Shown one piece after another: positions 36,505 to 44,117 of a stretch of DNA of 64,000 nucleotides; the stretch's first letter is position 1; every line of letters starts with the position of its first letter. This stretch comes from Virgibacillus aidingensis. GTDB lineage: Bacteria > Bacillota > Bacilli > Bacillales > Amphibacillaceae. Under the pieces are notes generated by a model that was not told the origin of the DNA, made no database searches, and worked only from the letters and a program-made list of their open reading frames with translations. The DNA is taken from contig NZ_WIXN01000012.1 of assembly GCF_010994035.1 (NCBI RefSeq), positions 57,503 through 121,502 on the forward strand. Reading direction: 5' to 3'. The translations under genes and the position numbers were made by a program.

Positions 36505-36576
36505 GGCAGTTCCCCGCCCCGCCATGAAAATTTGGGATGGCGGTACGGCAGTTCCTCGTCCCACCATAAGGATTTG
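36505..36576 (-). repeat. two 30-bp direct repeats in the erm leader
   Basis: GGCAGTTCC-CGCCCCGCCAT and GGCAGTTCC-CGTCCCACCAT, each followed by an A/G-rich ATTTG, lie 42 bp apart (36505-36534 and 36547-36576). They are GC-rich against an AT-rich background. They could provide alternative pairing in the leader RNA. Confidence 0.55.
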
Positions 36577-36599
36577 CTGGAATTATACTTTCTTTTCGT

Positions 36600-36633
36600 A
36601 AAAAAAAAGAAAGGCAGAATGCTCCACCTTTCT
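36600..36633 (-). terminator. first leader terminator (attenuator) before erm
   Basis: On the minus strand AGAAAGG-N12-CCTTTCT is followed by eight or more T residues. It lies about 165 nt after the leader start and far upstream of the erm start, so it would stop transcription in the leader unless an antiterminator forms. Confidence 0.75.
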
Positions 36634-36720
36634 CCGTAAAATATACACCGATTGAGAATTATTAAAAATGGACAGACTTATCCCGTTTACTCTGATCACT
36701 CACAGAGCCATTGAACGTAT

Positions 36721-36768
36721 TTAATTACGTATGTTCAATGTACGGAAACGAAGCCTGATTGATTGCAT
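36721..36768 (-). CDS. ermL: ErmD-type leader peptide with RLR stalling motif
   Basis: A 15-residue frame, MQSIRLRFRTLNIRN, preceded by GGAGGAG. It resembles the known ErmD leader (MTHSMRLRFPTLNQ), whose Arg-Leu-Arg motif makes drug-bound ribosomes stall. The stop and last codons lie in a hairpin (CATTGAAC/GTTCAATG, 36709-36740). Stalling at RLR would refold the leader and let RNA polymerase pass the two terminators. The similarity is seen directly; the mechanism is inferred from the ErmD and ErmK literature. Confidence 0.8.
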   Translation of the reverse strand: MQSIRLRFRTLNIRN

Positions 36769-36803
36769 TTTTATAATCTCCTCCATCATTTATTTTCATG
36801 CAA

Positions 36804-36832
36804 ATTATATACCAATCATTTCAAGAGGTCAA
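36804..36832 (-). promoter_or_regulatory. erm leader promoter
   Basis: On the minus strand TTGACC (36827-36832), a 17-nt spacer and TATAAT (36804-36809) form a near-consensus sigma-A promoter. The transcript would start about 30 nt before the leader peptide. Confidence 0.85.
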
Positions 36833-36871
36833 GTGCATATTACACGCATACCTCCCTAATGGAAGTGTTTT

Positions 36872-37681
36872 TTAGGGACATGCAGTAATTCTAGCCTCCT
36901 GATTAAAGTTATCAGTGAGCCATTTCCCCTCACTTACAAAAAACTGATAGATATGTTCGCGATTTGCCGGCGGCTCCTCTATCCATTTCAGCAAAGTACG
37001 GATAGTTGGTTCTTTGTCGGGAAAGTATTGAATAAAAACTTCTGACTGTTCACGAAGTCTGGTCGTCCAGATTTGAGAGCGGGCCATTACCATAGAATAG
37101 CATGTTCGAATAAGTTTTCGTGCGAAATTTTGGGTGAGTATTTTAAAGTCTTTTTCTGCAGCCGAGGACAACCGTTTCATAGTTCGATCAAGGACTTCCC
37201 CAATGTCACCATTAAAACTGATTGCTACCTCAGGACTCAGCTTGTAAGGACCAAACCGCCCCCTTAAATCCTCCCCATGTACACAGACACATAGTTCCTT
37301 AAGAAAAGCCTGTTCGTAGTAATTCATTGGATGTATCACATAATCATAATCTGCCATAGCTACCCCCACATCGCGGACTAAATAGTGGTATGTTTCAGAT
37401 AATTTTTGCGATAATCCTTTTACCTCCTCCTTATCCACCTTCTGCAATGTACCATGGAACAAAGCTAAAAGATCCAGGTCTGATGTACCATAGGCCGCAT
37501 CACCTCTTGCCACACTGCCATATACATATACACTATGGAGTTTTTTTGGAAATAACTTAGACAATTGATGAACAGATTCTTTTATACATGCATCATAGTC
37601 TGCAGAAATTTTGTCTGCAGCAACGTCACTCAAAATATAGCCGTTCTGATCCAGCCCATAACCAGCCTGTAAATATTCCAT
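36872..37681 (-). CDS. nucleotidyltransferase domain protein
   Basis: A 269-residue protein with an N-terminal pol-beta-type nucleotidyltransferase domain (YGSVARGDAAYGTSDLDLLALF, about 54-75: GS plus DxD) and a helical C-terminal half. The layout resembles aminoglycoside adenylyltransferases, but the substrate is unknown. It lies just upstream of the erm leader promoter on the same strand, so read-through into erm is possible. The position next to erm hints at a resistance role; this is inference. Confidence 0.75.
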   Translation of the reverse strand: MEYLQAGYGLDQNGYILSDVAADKISADYDACIKESVHQLSKLFPKKLHSVYVYGSVARGDAAYGTSDLDLLALFHGTLQKVDKEEVKGLSQKLSETYHYLVRDVGVAMADYDYVIHPMNYYEQAFLKELCVCVHGEDLRGRFGPYKLSPEVAISFNGDIGEVLDRTMKRLSSAAEKDFKILTQNFARKLIRTCYSMVMARSQIWTTRLREQSEVFIQYFPDKEPTIRTLLKWIEEPPANREHIYQFFVSEGKWLTDNFNQEARITACP

Positions 37682-37768
37682 TTCAATACCTCCCTTACAT
37701 TGGGTGATGATTATGGCTCTTCGCTGCTTAAATTGAAGAATACCTATATAGTGTTAGAAATACGGGGG

Positions 37769-37906
37769 TTACTGAGTATATCTTCCAATCTTCTGAAACA
37801 GTGCTTCTAAGAGCAAACCTAAACCCATGCCTGTAAGTGTTCCTGCCCCTGCATGACCGGTAAATAAATCAATACCGATTCCAAGTATACAACCGCCAAC
37901 GATCAT
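37769..37906 (-). CDS. 45-residue glycine-rich membrane protein
   Basis: Minus-strand ATG 37906, preceded by ATAGGAG (5 nt), opens a 45-codon frame: MIVGGCILGIGIDLFTGHAG, then AGTLTGMGLGLLLEALFQKI and a polar end. The GxxxG spacing suggests glycine-zipper helices packing in the membrane. Its strong ribosome binding site and clean composition support a real small gene; function is unknown. A 26-bp dyad lies 63 bp upstream. Confidence 0.6.
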   Translation of the reverse strand: MIVGGCILGIGIDLFTGHAGAGTLTGMGLGLLLEALFQKIGRYTQ

Positions 37907-37968
37907 AATAACTCCTATATAAAATTATGATTCCGTACCATTATAAAACCTTTATCTTTTCATAAAAT

Positions 37969-37994
37969 TTAGTTTTATTTTATCATAAAACTAA
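37969..37994. promoter_or_regulatory. 26-bp palindrome upstream of the small membrane protein
   Basis: TTAGTTTTAT-N6-ATAAAACTAA is a perfect 10-bp dyad. A minus-strand TATAAT lies at about 37950-37955, downstream of it. It may be an operator for the 45-residue protein gene. Confidence 0.45.
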
Positions 37995-38024
37995 GTTAAA
38001 GTTCCCTAATATTCCAACATTTAC

Positions 38025-38063
38025 TTTAAAAAATCCCCTTTGGACTGATCAAATCCAAAGAGG
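38025..38063 (-). terminator. terminator of the P450 gene
   Basis: On the minus strand CCTCTTTGGA...TCCAAAGGGG is followed by ATTTTTT, about 85 nt after the P450 stop. Confidence 0.7.
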
Positions 38064-38144
38064 AAAAATACCTTCTATACAATATATTATTGAGCAAAAA
38101 AATATCATGGAGAGTTAAATAACAATTATATACAGCTCCGCTTT

Positions 38145-39407
38145 CTATCTCCACCTAACATTTTCCATAATAAACCTGCTTTTTGGCATGGTGGGCATTC
38201 TGGACATGCTGTAGCTGAAATCCTGTTCAGGAACATCATACGATATTCTCTTTGCCAAAAACTCAAGACTTACCTTCATGAGTTCTATGGTAATCCATTC
38301 TCCCGCACATCGATGGCCGTCGTGATAATCCCCGCCTCCCTGCGGCACGAAATTAAATGGACTTCCATCCCATTCATGAAAACGTTCCGGCCAAAAAGTA
38401 TTTGGGTTTTCCCATAAATCTGAACTGTGATTAATGCCGTGTACATCGAGCAGGACTAAGGTATCTTCCTTAATGGGAAAACCTTGCCACTCAAAGTCTT
38501 TTTTTGCGATTGCTCCCAAAAAAGGACCAAACGGGTAATAGCGCCGCACTTCCTGTGTAAACATCTGGCTGTATGTTTCACGCTTATCATTTTTAAGTTT
38601 TTCACGTGTTTCGGGAAAGTCATGCATAGCAAGTGCTCCAAACATCACATATCTTCCAATCGCGACAATTGGCCGCAATAAATTCAAAACTTCTACAGCC
38701 ACAGTTTTTACATCGAGCAATGTATGATTGAGGTCTCTGTGCCAGGCTACTGCATGCAGCGGTTTGTCTTCCTCCACTTTCATTTCATTGCTGCGGACTT
38801 TTCCGATGATATCTTCTATCCATTTCTCGGCACGGTTCCTTGCCATACGCCCTTCCCAATGACGAGGACCTATAGCTCCAAAAGCATCAATCATTGCAGC
38901 CAAATCCTTCGTTCTTGTCATTACATTTTTTGCTTTCAGCGGGACACCTGCCCACTGACAGGCAGTAATACAAAATATTTTTTCTGCTTCATAAAGCAGT
39001 TCGATTCGGTCTTTATTTTGCCAGTCTTCTATAGCAATTTCCCACTGTTTCCCGGCAATTTGCCTTATTTCCTTTATGTTATCTGGTGTCATTTGGGACA
39101 TAAACAGCGCTTTACGGTGTCTGTGTGCCGCCCCGTCCAGTCCCTGAACACCGCCTTGTCCAAAGAGACTTTCTTTTATCCGATTGGGTGCCACACCTTC
39201 TCTTTTAAATAATGTGTTATCATAAAAAATTTCCCCTGCTCCCGCTCCACTGATACAAATAACCTTCTGGCCTCCAAGCAGACGCGTCCGGAAAATGTTT
39301 GTATTAAATTTTTTCATTCTGTTCGGAATAAAATAGAAGCCCTCTTTCATTAATGCTAAACTATTATCCAACCCTTTTTCTACAGGTATTTTCTTCGCTG
39401 CAGTCAT
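38145..39407 (-). CDS. cypC: fatty-acid peroxygenase, cytochrome P450 CYP152
   Basis: A 420-residue P450 of the CYP152 family, which uses hydrogen peroxide to hydroxylate fatty acids and needs no reductase. The heme ligand is Cys367 in GHRCAGEWITIELMK, and Arg245-Pro246 (LLRPIVAI) replaces the usual acid-alcohol pair and binds the fatty-acid carboxylate, as Arg242-Pro243 does in B. subtilis P450BS-beta. EVRRYYPFGPFLGA is also family-specific. Cytoplasmic, standalone gene. Whether it hydroxylates at the alpha or beta carbon, or decarboxylates, cannot be told. Confidence 0.93.
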   Translation of the reverse strand: MTAAKKIPVEKGLDNSLALMKEGFYFIPNRMKKFNTNIFRTRLLGGQKVICISGAGAGEIFYDNTLFKREGVAPNRIKESLFGQGGVQGLDGAAHRHRKALFMSQMTPDNIKEIRQIAGKQWEIAIEDWQNKDRIELLYEAEKIFCITACQWAGVPLKAKNVMTRTKDLAAMIDAFGAIGPRHWEGRMARNRAEKWIEDIIGKVRSNEMKVEEDKPLHAVAWHRDLNHTLLDVKTVAVEVLNLLRPIVAIGRYVMFGALAMHDFPETREKLKNDKRETYSQMFTQEVRRYYPFGPFLGAIAKKDFEWQGFPIKEDTLVLLDVHGINHSSDLWENPNTFWPERFHEWDGSPFNFVPQGGGDYHDGHRCAGEWITIELMKVSLEFLAKRISYDVPEQDFSYSMSRMPTMPKSRFIMENVRWR

Positions 39408-39572
39408 TGCAAATCTCCTTTACAATTCTTCTTAAAGATAGCTTACCCAGGGTTAACCAGGATCAAACAGAACATTTTTAAGGCTGCTTACTCTCACAAA
39501 GCTAAAATTTATTTACTGATCGGCAAAGCGAATTCATGGGAACTGTGCAATTTTCTAATAAGACAGCACTTT
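39408..39572. other. region upstream of cypC
   Basis: About 165 bp with the cypC ribosome binding site at about 39414-39421 and no gene. It joins the tandem repeat array. Confidence 0.4.
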
Positions 39573-39920
39573 GGCACTCGTTGAATCATAACCGAGCTGA
39601 AGTAACGAATGAGAATTTTTCCGCCCCGTTCGTTAAATCATCCCTTCGATGAGCCAACGAATGAGGATATTTACGACCCGTTCGTTGAATCATTCCCGCA
39701 ATGAAGTAACGAATGAGGATATTGCCGACCCGTTCGTTGAATCATCCCCGCGATGAGGCAACAAATGAGGATGGTTCCGACCCGTTCGTTGAATCATTCC
39801 CGTGATGAGGCAACGAATGAGGATATTTGAACCGCGTTCGTTAAATCATCCCCGTGATGAGCCAACGAATGAGGATATTTACGACCCGTTCGTTAAATCA
39901 TTCCCGCGATGAGGCAACGG
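39573..39920. repeat. 52-bp tandem repeat array of hairpin units
   Basis: Seven units with an exact 52-bp period start at 39573, 39625, 39677, 39729, 39781, 39833 and 39885; the first is diverged and the last is partial. Each has a dyad: TTCGTTG or TTCGTTA, AATCAT, a 7-nt CCCGC-type loop, ATGAGG, CAACGAA, then an AT-rich linker (TGAGGATATT). Substitutions are often scattered in the loop and linker, while stem bases mostly hold. No open frame runs through it. It lies between cypC and wrbA and looks like a repetitive palindromic element rather than a CRISPR array, since the linkers are not unique. Confidence 0.9.
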
Positions 39921-40013
39921 CAGGATTTTGTTTACGTTGCTTACCATCCTGCGAGACAAAGTTATTAATGACCGATTTCACACCAACTTGAGTAATCTAT
40001 GAAAAATGCCCAT

Positions 40014-40041
40014 TAAAAAAGCTGATCGGCACGGATCAGCT
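40014..40041 (-). terminator. terminator of wrbA
   Basis: AAAAGCTGATC...GATCAGCTTTT; T-runs on both strands, 9 nt after the wrbA stop. Confidence 0.85.
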
Positions 40042-40049
40042 TTTCTCAT

Positions 40050-40655
40050 TTATATACCTGCGATACTTTGTGCAATGTCAATTGTTCGTTTTGCCTGATG
40101 TTTTACTGCAGCTTCTACGTCTTCGATCATATTGCCATCCTGTCCTTGTGTCACACTGGTTCCATATGGATTGCCGCCGGCACTGTATAATACGTCATTA
40201 GTGTAGCCCGGTGGAACGATGATAGCGCCCCAATGTGCCATTGCTGTGTAGAGAGAAAGAATAGTAGCTTCCTGACCGCCATGCGGATTTCCTGCAGAAG
40301 ACATGGCACTGACTACTTTATTTACTGTTTTACCAGCCCCCCATAATCCGCCCTGTGTATCAATGAACTGCTTCATTTGCGAAGGCATATTTCCAAAACG
40401 CGTCGGCATACTGAATATAATCGCATCAGCCCATTCAATATCATCAGCAGTTGCTTCAGGTACATCTTTTGTTTCTTCCACATGGGCTTTCCAGGCAGGA
40501 TTGGATGCAATGGCTTCTGCAGGTGCGAGTTCTGCTGCTTTTACGACTCGCACGTCCGCTCCTGCTTCTTTTGCAGCTTCTTCTGCCCATCTTGCCATTT
40601 GGTAATTTGTTCCGGTTGAACTGTAATAGATAATCGCAAGTTTCACGTTTGCCAT
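40050..40655 (-). CDS. wrbA: NAD(P)H:quinone oxidoreductase WrbA
   Basis: A 201-residue flavodoxin-like quinone reductase that reduces quinones by two electrons and so limits oxidative stress. The FMN loop is SSTGTNYQMA, and PTRFGNMPSQMKQFIDTQGGLW and the AMSSAGNPHGGQEATILS segment are WrbA hallmarks. ATG 40655 lies 6 nt after GAAGGAGATG. Monocistronic, with its own terminator. Confidence 0.93.
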   Translation of the reverse strand: MANVKLAIIYYSSTGTNYQMARWAEEAAKEAGADVRVVKAAELAPAEAIASNPAWKAHVEETKDVPEATADDIEWADAIIFSMPTRFGNMPSQMKQFIDTQGGLWGAGKTVNKVVSAMSSAGNPHGGQEATILSLYTAMAHWGAIIVPPGYTNDVLYSAGGNPYGTSVTQGQDGNMIEDVEAAVKHQAKRTIDIAQSIAGI

Positions 40656-40738
40656 TTTCTTCATCTCCTTCTGTCTTTACTTTTAATACTGTTTCAATCA
40701 CGGCAATTATATCCTTTTAAAGTATATTCGTTAAATTA

Positions 40739-41182
40739 TCAGTCCTGCACTATCAGCCAATCCATCCCAACCACTGTCCCAATCCCAAATACAAGACTCC
40801 ATAAACCGATGCTGACAGTCATCCATACTGTTGTCCAATATTTACTTGCTCCAAGAGACATACCTATGAGCACCGCCACATGGGTTCCCGTAACGAGCGG
40901 ACCAAGGATTGATAACCCGGGGAGCCCGTATTTGTTCCATAGTTTTCTGCCCCGTTCCATTTTCGTATTGTTATTTCTATTCCTTTTTTGCTTTCTCCTT
41001 TTATACCATTCCTGGAACTTTTCAAAAGCTGCAATTAAAGGTATGACCGTAAGCATATTTCCTGTAAAAGCTAAAACGATCACCCAGAATGGGGATAACC
41101 CTGCTACAATTCCCAGTGGAATGACGAGTGCAATTTCCATCCAGGGAATCGCCGCTCCAAGAAATACCAAAAAATACTCCAA
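40739..41182 (-). CDS. small multidrug export-like membrane protein
   Basis: A 147-residue protein with about four helices, of the Sm_multidrug_ex family (FLGAAIPWMEIALVIPLGI; LGPLVTGTHVAVLIGMSLG). Despite the name, transport activity is poorly supported in the family. TTG 41182 is chosen as start since GGAGGTGG lies 6-7 nt upstream; the longer frame starts at TTG 41209, next to GAGG. A basic loop (RRKQKRNRNN) lies in the middle. Confidence 0.8.
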   Translation of the reverse strand: MEYFLVFLGAAIPWMEIALVIPLGIVAGLSPFWVIVLAFTGNMLTVIPLIAAFEKFQEWYKRRKQKRNRNNNTKMERGRKLWNKYGLPGLSILGPLVTGTHVAVLIGMSLGASKYWTTVWMTVSIGLWSLVFGIGTVVGMDWLIVQD

Positions 41183-41246
41183 CAGCGGCCACCTCCATTT
41201 TTCAGTCAACCTCTACAGTATAGCATTTTTTCATTGTTGCTCGCAG

Positions 41247-41280
41247 TTGTAAGCCCTGTAATTACATTATATAATGTAAT
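41247..41280 (+). promoter_or_regulatory. htpX promoter covered by a 20-bp palindrome
   Basis: TTGTAA (41247-41252), 17-nt spacer, TATAAT (41270-41275). The perfect palindrome ATTACATTATATAATGTAAT (41261-41280) covers the -10 box, so a dimeric repressor bound there would block transcription. In B. subtilis htpX is repressed by YkrK and Rok; a YkrK-like repressor is a candidate. Confidence 0.7.
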
Positions 41281-41310
41281 AATAAGAGAAAAATAGAAAA
41301 GGATGAGAAT

Positions 41311-42183
41311 ATGGGAAAGCGAATTTTTTATTTCTTGCTGACTAATATTTTAGTTTTAGCTACGATTACGATTATCTTCACCCTCATCCCCGGGACTTGG
41401 AACTATGTACAGGATGGCGCTATCAACTTTGGAACTTTGCTTATTTTCAGTGCCGTGATCGGTTTTACCGGATCCTTTATTTCCTTGGGCTTATCCCGCT
41501 GGATGGCGAAGAGAATGATGGGTGTGCGTGTGATTGACCCCAATAATGCAGCTGGGCATGAAAGAGAAGTCGTGGAAAAAGTACACCGGCTTTCAAGGGC
41601 TGCCGGCTTAATGCATATGCCGGAAGTGGGGATTTACAATTCAAGGGAAGTAAATGCTTTTGCAACCGGACCGACGAAAAAACGTTCCCTTGTTGCCGTT
41701 TCCACCGGGTTACTGGAAGAAATGGATGATGACGCGGTAGAAGGTGTTATCGCCCACGAAGTTGCACACGTGGCGAACGGGGATATGGTAACCATGACAC
41801 TGCTGCAGGGTGTTGTAAACACGTTTGTTGTTTTCCTTGCACGCATTGCTGCATTTGCCGTCTCCCGTTTTGTCAGAGAAGAACTGGCTCCCATTGTTCA
41901 TTTTATAGCGATCATTTTCTTCCAGCTCGTGTTGTCGATTTTGGGAAGTCTCGTCGTATATGCATACTCCCGTCATCGTGAATACCATGCCGACCGCGGC
42001 GGGGCCGATTTGGCAGGAAAGGATAAAATGAAACACGCGCTTGAGTCACTGAAAAGCTACGCCAATCGTGTAAAACAGGAAGAGGATACTTCCATTGCCA
42101 CATTAAAAATAAACGGCCGGAAAAAATCCAGTATTTTTTCTACACATCCGGATATTGACGAACGGATCCGTCGTTTAGCATAA
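41311..42183 (+). CDS. htpX: membrane zinc protease HtpX
   Basis: A 290-residue M48 protease that degrades damaged membrane proteins with FtsH. Zinc ligands are His149 and His153 of HEVAH, and Glu224 in [13 protein letters not shown]. Four membrane segments flank the protease domain (N-terminal pair about 5-60, C-terminal pair about 165-220). The preceding palindromic promoter suggests envelope-stress derepression. Ends with a strong terminator. Confidence 0.95.
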   Translation: MGKRIFYFLLTNILVLATITIIFTLIPGTWNYVQDGAINFGTLLIFSAVIGFTGSFISLGLSRWMAKRMMGVRVIDPNNAAGHEREVVEKVHRLSRAAGLMHMPEVGIYNSREVNAFATGPTKKRSLVAVSTGLLEEMDDDAVEGVIAHEVAHVANGDMVTMTLLQGVVNTFVVFLARIAAFAVSRFVREELAPIVHFIAIIFFQLVLSILGSLVVYAYSRHREYHADRGGADLAGKDKMKHALESLKSYANRVKQEEDTSIATLKINGRKKSSIFSTHPDIDERIRRLA

Positions 42184-42188
42184 CATTG

Positions 42189-42231
42189 AAAAAAGCACTT
42201 TATGATCCACGCTGATCGTAAAGTGCTTTTA
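42189..42231 (+). terminator. terminator of htpX
   Basis: AAAAGCACTTTA...TAAAGTGCTTTT stem, followed by AAAA. Its minus-strand side also carries T residues. Confidence 0.8.
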
Positions 42232-42376
42232 AAATGCATTATCTCAAGTAAATCACTTACTTTCTCTGCCAGAACACCTCTCGTTGCCGGTCCAATAATG
42301 TGATCAATAATTACGCCATTTCCGTCAACAATTATAGTTTCCAACTGCCAATTCTTCCCCCGGAATACTTGTGCAT
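42232..42376 (-). pseudogene. possible thioredoxin-like (TlpA/ResA) C-terminal remnant
   Basis: On the minus strand about 45 codons read FRGKNWQLETIIVDGNGVII, then DHIIGPATRGVLAEKVSDLL, then run into the htpX terminator. The pattern (hydrophobic strand, D-x-N-G-V-I, then GP and a helix) is like the C-terminal third of TlpA/ResA proteins. There is an in-frame stop just upstream and no CxxC part. So it may be a decayed gene fragment; the match is weak. Confidence 0.35.
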
Positions 42377-42563
42377 TTTAAAATTATAATGTTTTCCATG
42401 AATTCATTACTGACACTAATATATGTAAGTTAGCCCGGTGAATCTATTATTCTATCATCATTTCCACAAAACAAGGGTAAACTTCCGGCCATACAGAAGA
42501 CATAACAGCTTTTTACATTCAAACTGCCGATAAAGTACTTTTTCCCTGTCCTTCCCAAGAAGC

Positions 42564-42589
42564 GTTTAACTTTTGCTCCATAAGTGTAT
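42564..42589 (+). promoter_or_regulatory. possible SigB-type promoter of the TM-helix gene
   Basis: GTTTAA, 14 nt, GTGTAT: close to the B. subtilis SigB consensus (GTTTAA-N12-14-GGGTAT), 44 bp upstream of the gene. One position differs in the -10 box. Confidence 0.4.
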
Positions 42590-42632
42590 TAGTAAAACAT
42601 GGTTAATCATTTCATAAGGAGGACTTTGACAA

Positions 42633-43973
42633 ATGGGAAACGACTTAACAAATTCATTTCAGGGCATGCTGGATACATTGATTTCCTTCATTCCCAACAT
42701 TATTGCCGCATTGTTATTGCTATTGCTGGCCTGGATTATTGCTCTTGCAGTTAAAAATATTTTTACAAAGGTTTTGAAAAAGGCTGGAGCAGAGAAAGGC
42801 ATGGTAAAGTCCCGGCTTGCAGTCAGTGAGGAGGATGCCGGGAGCAAACTCGATAATATCGGAAAGCTGCTTTACTTTTTGGTATTCATTTTGTTTTTGC
42901 CGCCGATATTAACACAACTGAACATGCAGCCTGCAGCCGACCCCATATCCAATATGATGGGAAAAATGCTGAACTTCATCCCAAATCTGCTGCTCGCAGC
43001 TATTATACTAGTAATCGGATATTTCGCGGCAAAAATTATAAAACGTCTCGTTTATTCACTCTTGCACACGTTAAATATTGACGGGTGGTTTCAGAAGTTC
43101 AGCGGCAGCGAACAGGCGGAGGATTTAACCAAACCTATTACAGATGAAGAAAGCACAGAATATAAAACCCGATCCGAACAAAAAGCAAAAGAAGCACGTA
43201 ATGGGGATAAAGCACCACTTTCCAATGCGCTTGCCAATATTGTTTTTGTCATTGTACTGATTCCCATTCTCACTGTTGCACTAGAGACATTAAACGTCTC
43301 GTCTATTACGGAACCGATTATTTCTGTATTGAATATTACACTTTCCATGATTCCAAATATTTTTGTAGCGATTATTTTGCTGCTTGCCGGTTACTATTTG
43401 GCTAAATTTATTTCAGACTTACTGATTAAGCTGTTGGAAAGCACCGGAATTAATAACATGACGAAAGTATTGACTGTCAACCAGGCGGAAAAAGTAAGCC
43501 GAGTCAACCTGTCCCGCATTATCGGAAAGACCGTCCAGGTTATTATTATCGTATTTTTCGCTGTAGAAGCGTTAAATGTATTGCAACTGGGTGTGTTAAA
43601 CAATATTGGCGCAGCCCTTATTGCTTACCTGCCGCTGGTTATAAGTGCATTGATCATTCTCGGATTAGGCTTTATTGGAGGAAATTTTCTCGGGAATTAT
43701 ATTGGCAAAACATCCGGAAACCGTTTCTTCGGTGAGTTGATTAAATATATTATCGTTGTATTTGCGGTTTTTATGACATTGGATCAGCTGAATTTTGCAG
43801 CAAGCATTGTTAATCTGGCATTCCTGTTTATGATCGCCGGGCTGTCCATCGCATTTGCTATTTCCTTTGGTGTTGGCGGAAGGGAATTTGCAAAACGTCA
43901 GCTGGAAAAATTTGAGATAAAGATGAAAAAAGAAAACAGTACAAATGATAAAGAAAACAACCAATCATTTTAG
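42633..43973 (+). CDS. mechanosensitive-channel-like TM-helix protein
   Basis: A 446-residue membrane protein with about ten helices in repeated pairs. The repeats begin with FIPNIIAALLLLLLAW, FIPNLLLAAIILVIGY and MIPNIFVAIILLLAGYY, the TM_helix (PF05552) repeat found in CmpX-like proteins, often annotated as mechanosensitive channels. No MscS beta domain is present, so channel activity is unproven. A charged loop (about 165-195) separates the repeats. A SigB-like promoter suggests general stress control. Confidence 0.82.
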   Translation: MGNDLTNSFQGMLDTLISFIPNIIAALLLLLLAWIIALAVKNIFTKVLKKAGAEKGMVKSRLAVSEEDAGSKLDNIGKLLYFLVFILFLPPILTQLNMQPAADPISNMMGKMLNFIPNLLLAAIILVIGYFAAKIIKRLVYSLLHTLNIDGWFQKFSGSEQAEDLTKPITDEESTEYKTRSEQKAKEARNGDKAPLSNALANIVFVIVLIPILTVALETLNVSSITEPIISVLNITLSMIPNIFVAIILLLAGYYLAKFISDLLIKLLESTGINNMTKVLTVNQAEKVSRVNLSRIIGKTVQVIIIVFFAVEALNVLQLGVLNNIGAALIAYLPLVISALIILGLGFIGGNFLGNYIGKTSGNRFFGELIKYIIVVFAVFMTLDQLNFAASIVNLAFLFMIAGLSIAFAISFGVGGREFAKRQLEKFEIKMKKENSTNDKENNQSF

Positions 43974-43999
43974 AAACTTACGGAATTAAAAATTGAAGT

Positions 44000-44040
44000 G
44001 CCCCTGGCCATCATTGGTACAGGGGCTGGGTTATTTTTAC
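44000..44040 (+). terminator. terminator after the TM-helix gene
   Basis: GCCCCTG...CAGGGGC stem followed by TGGGTTATTTTTA, 26 nt after the stop. Confidence 0.6.
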
Positions 44041-44117
44041 CCGGAATAAAATTCTCTTGCATAAGAGAGCTGCCTGCTATAAATACTAATATAAGTTCCA
44101 AGGGGAGCGATAGCTGT

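Noticed and set aside
39573..39920. CRISPR array
   Set aside because: The parts between the dyads are almost identical from unit to unit, so there are no unique spacers, and no cas genes are in the window.
41911..42036. Minus-strand frames inside htpX
   Set aside because: Antisense shadows of a complete M48 protease gene.
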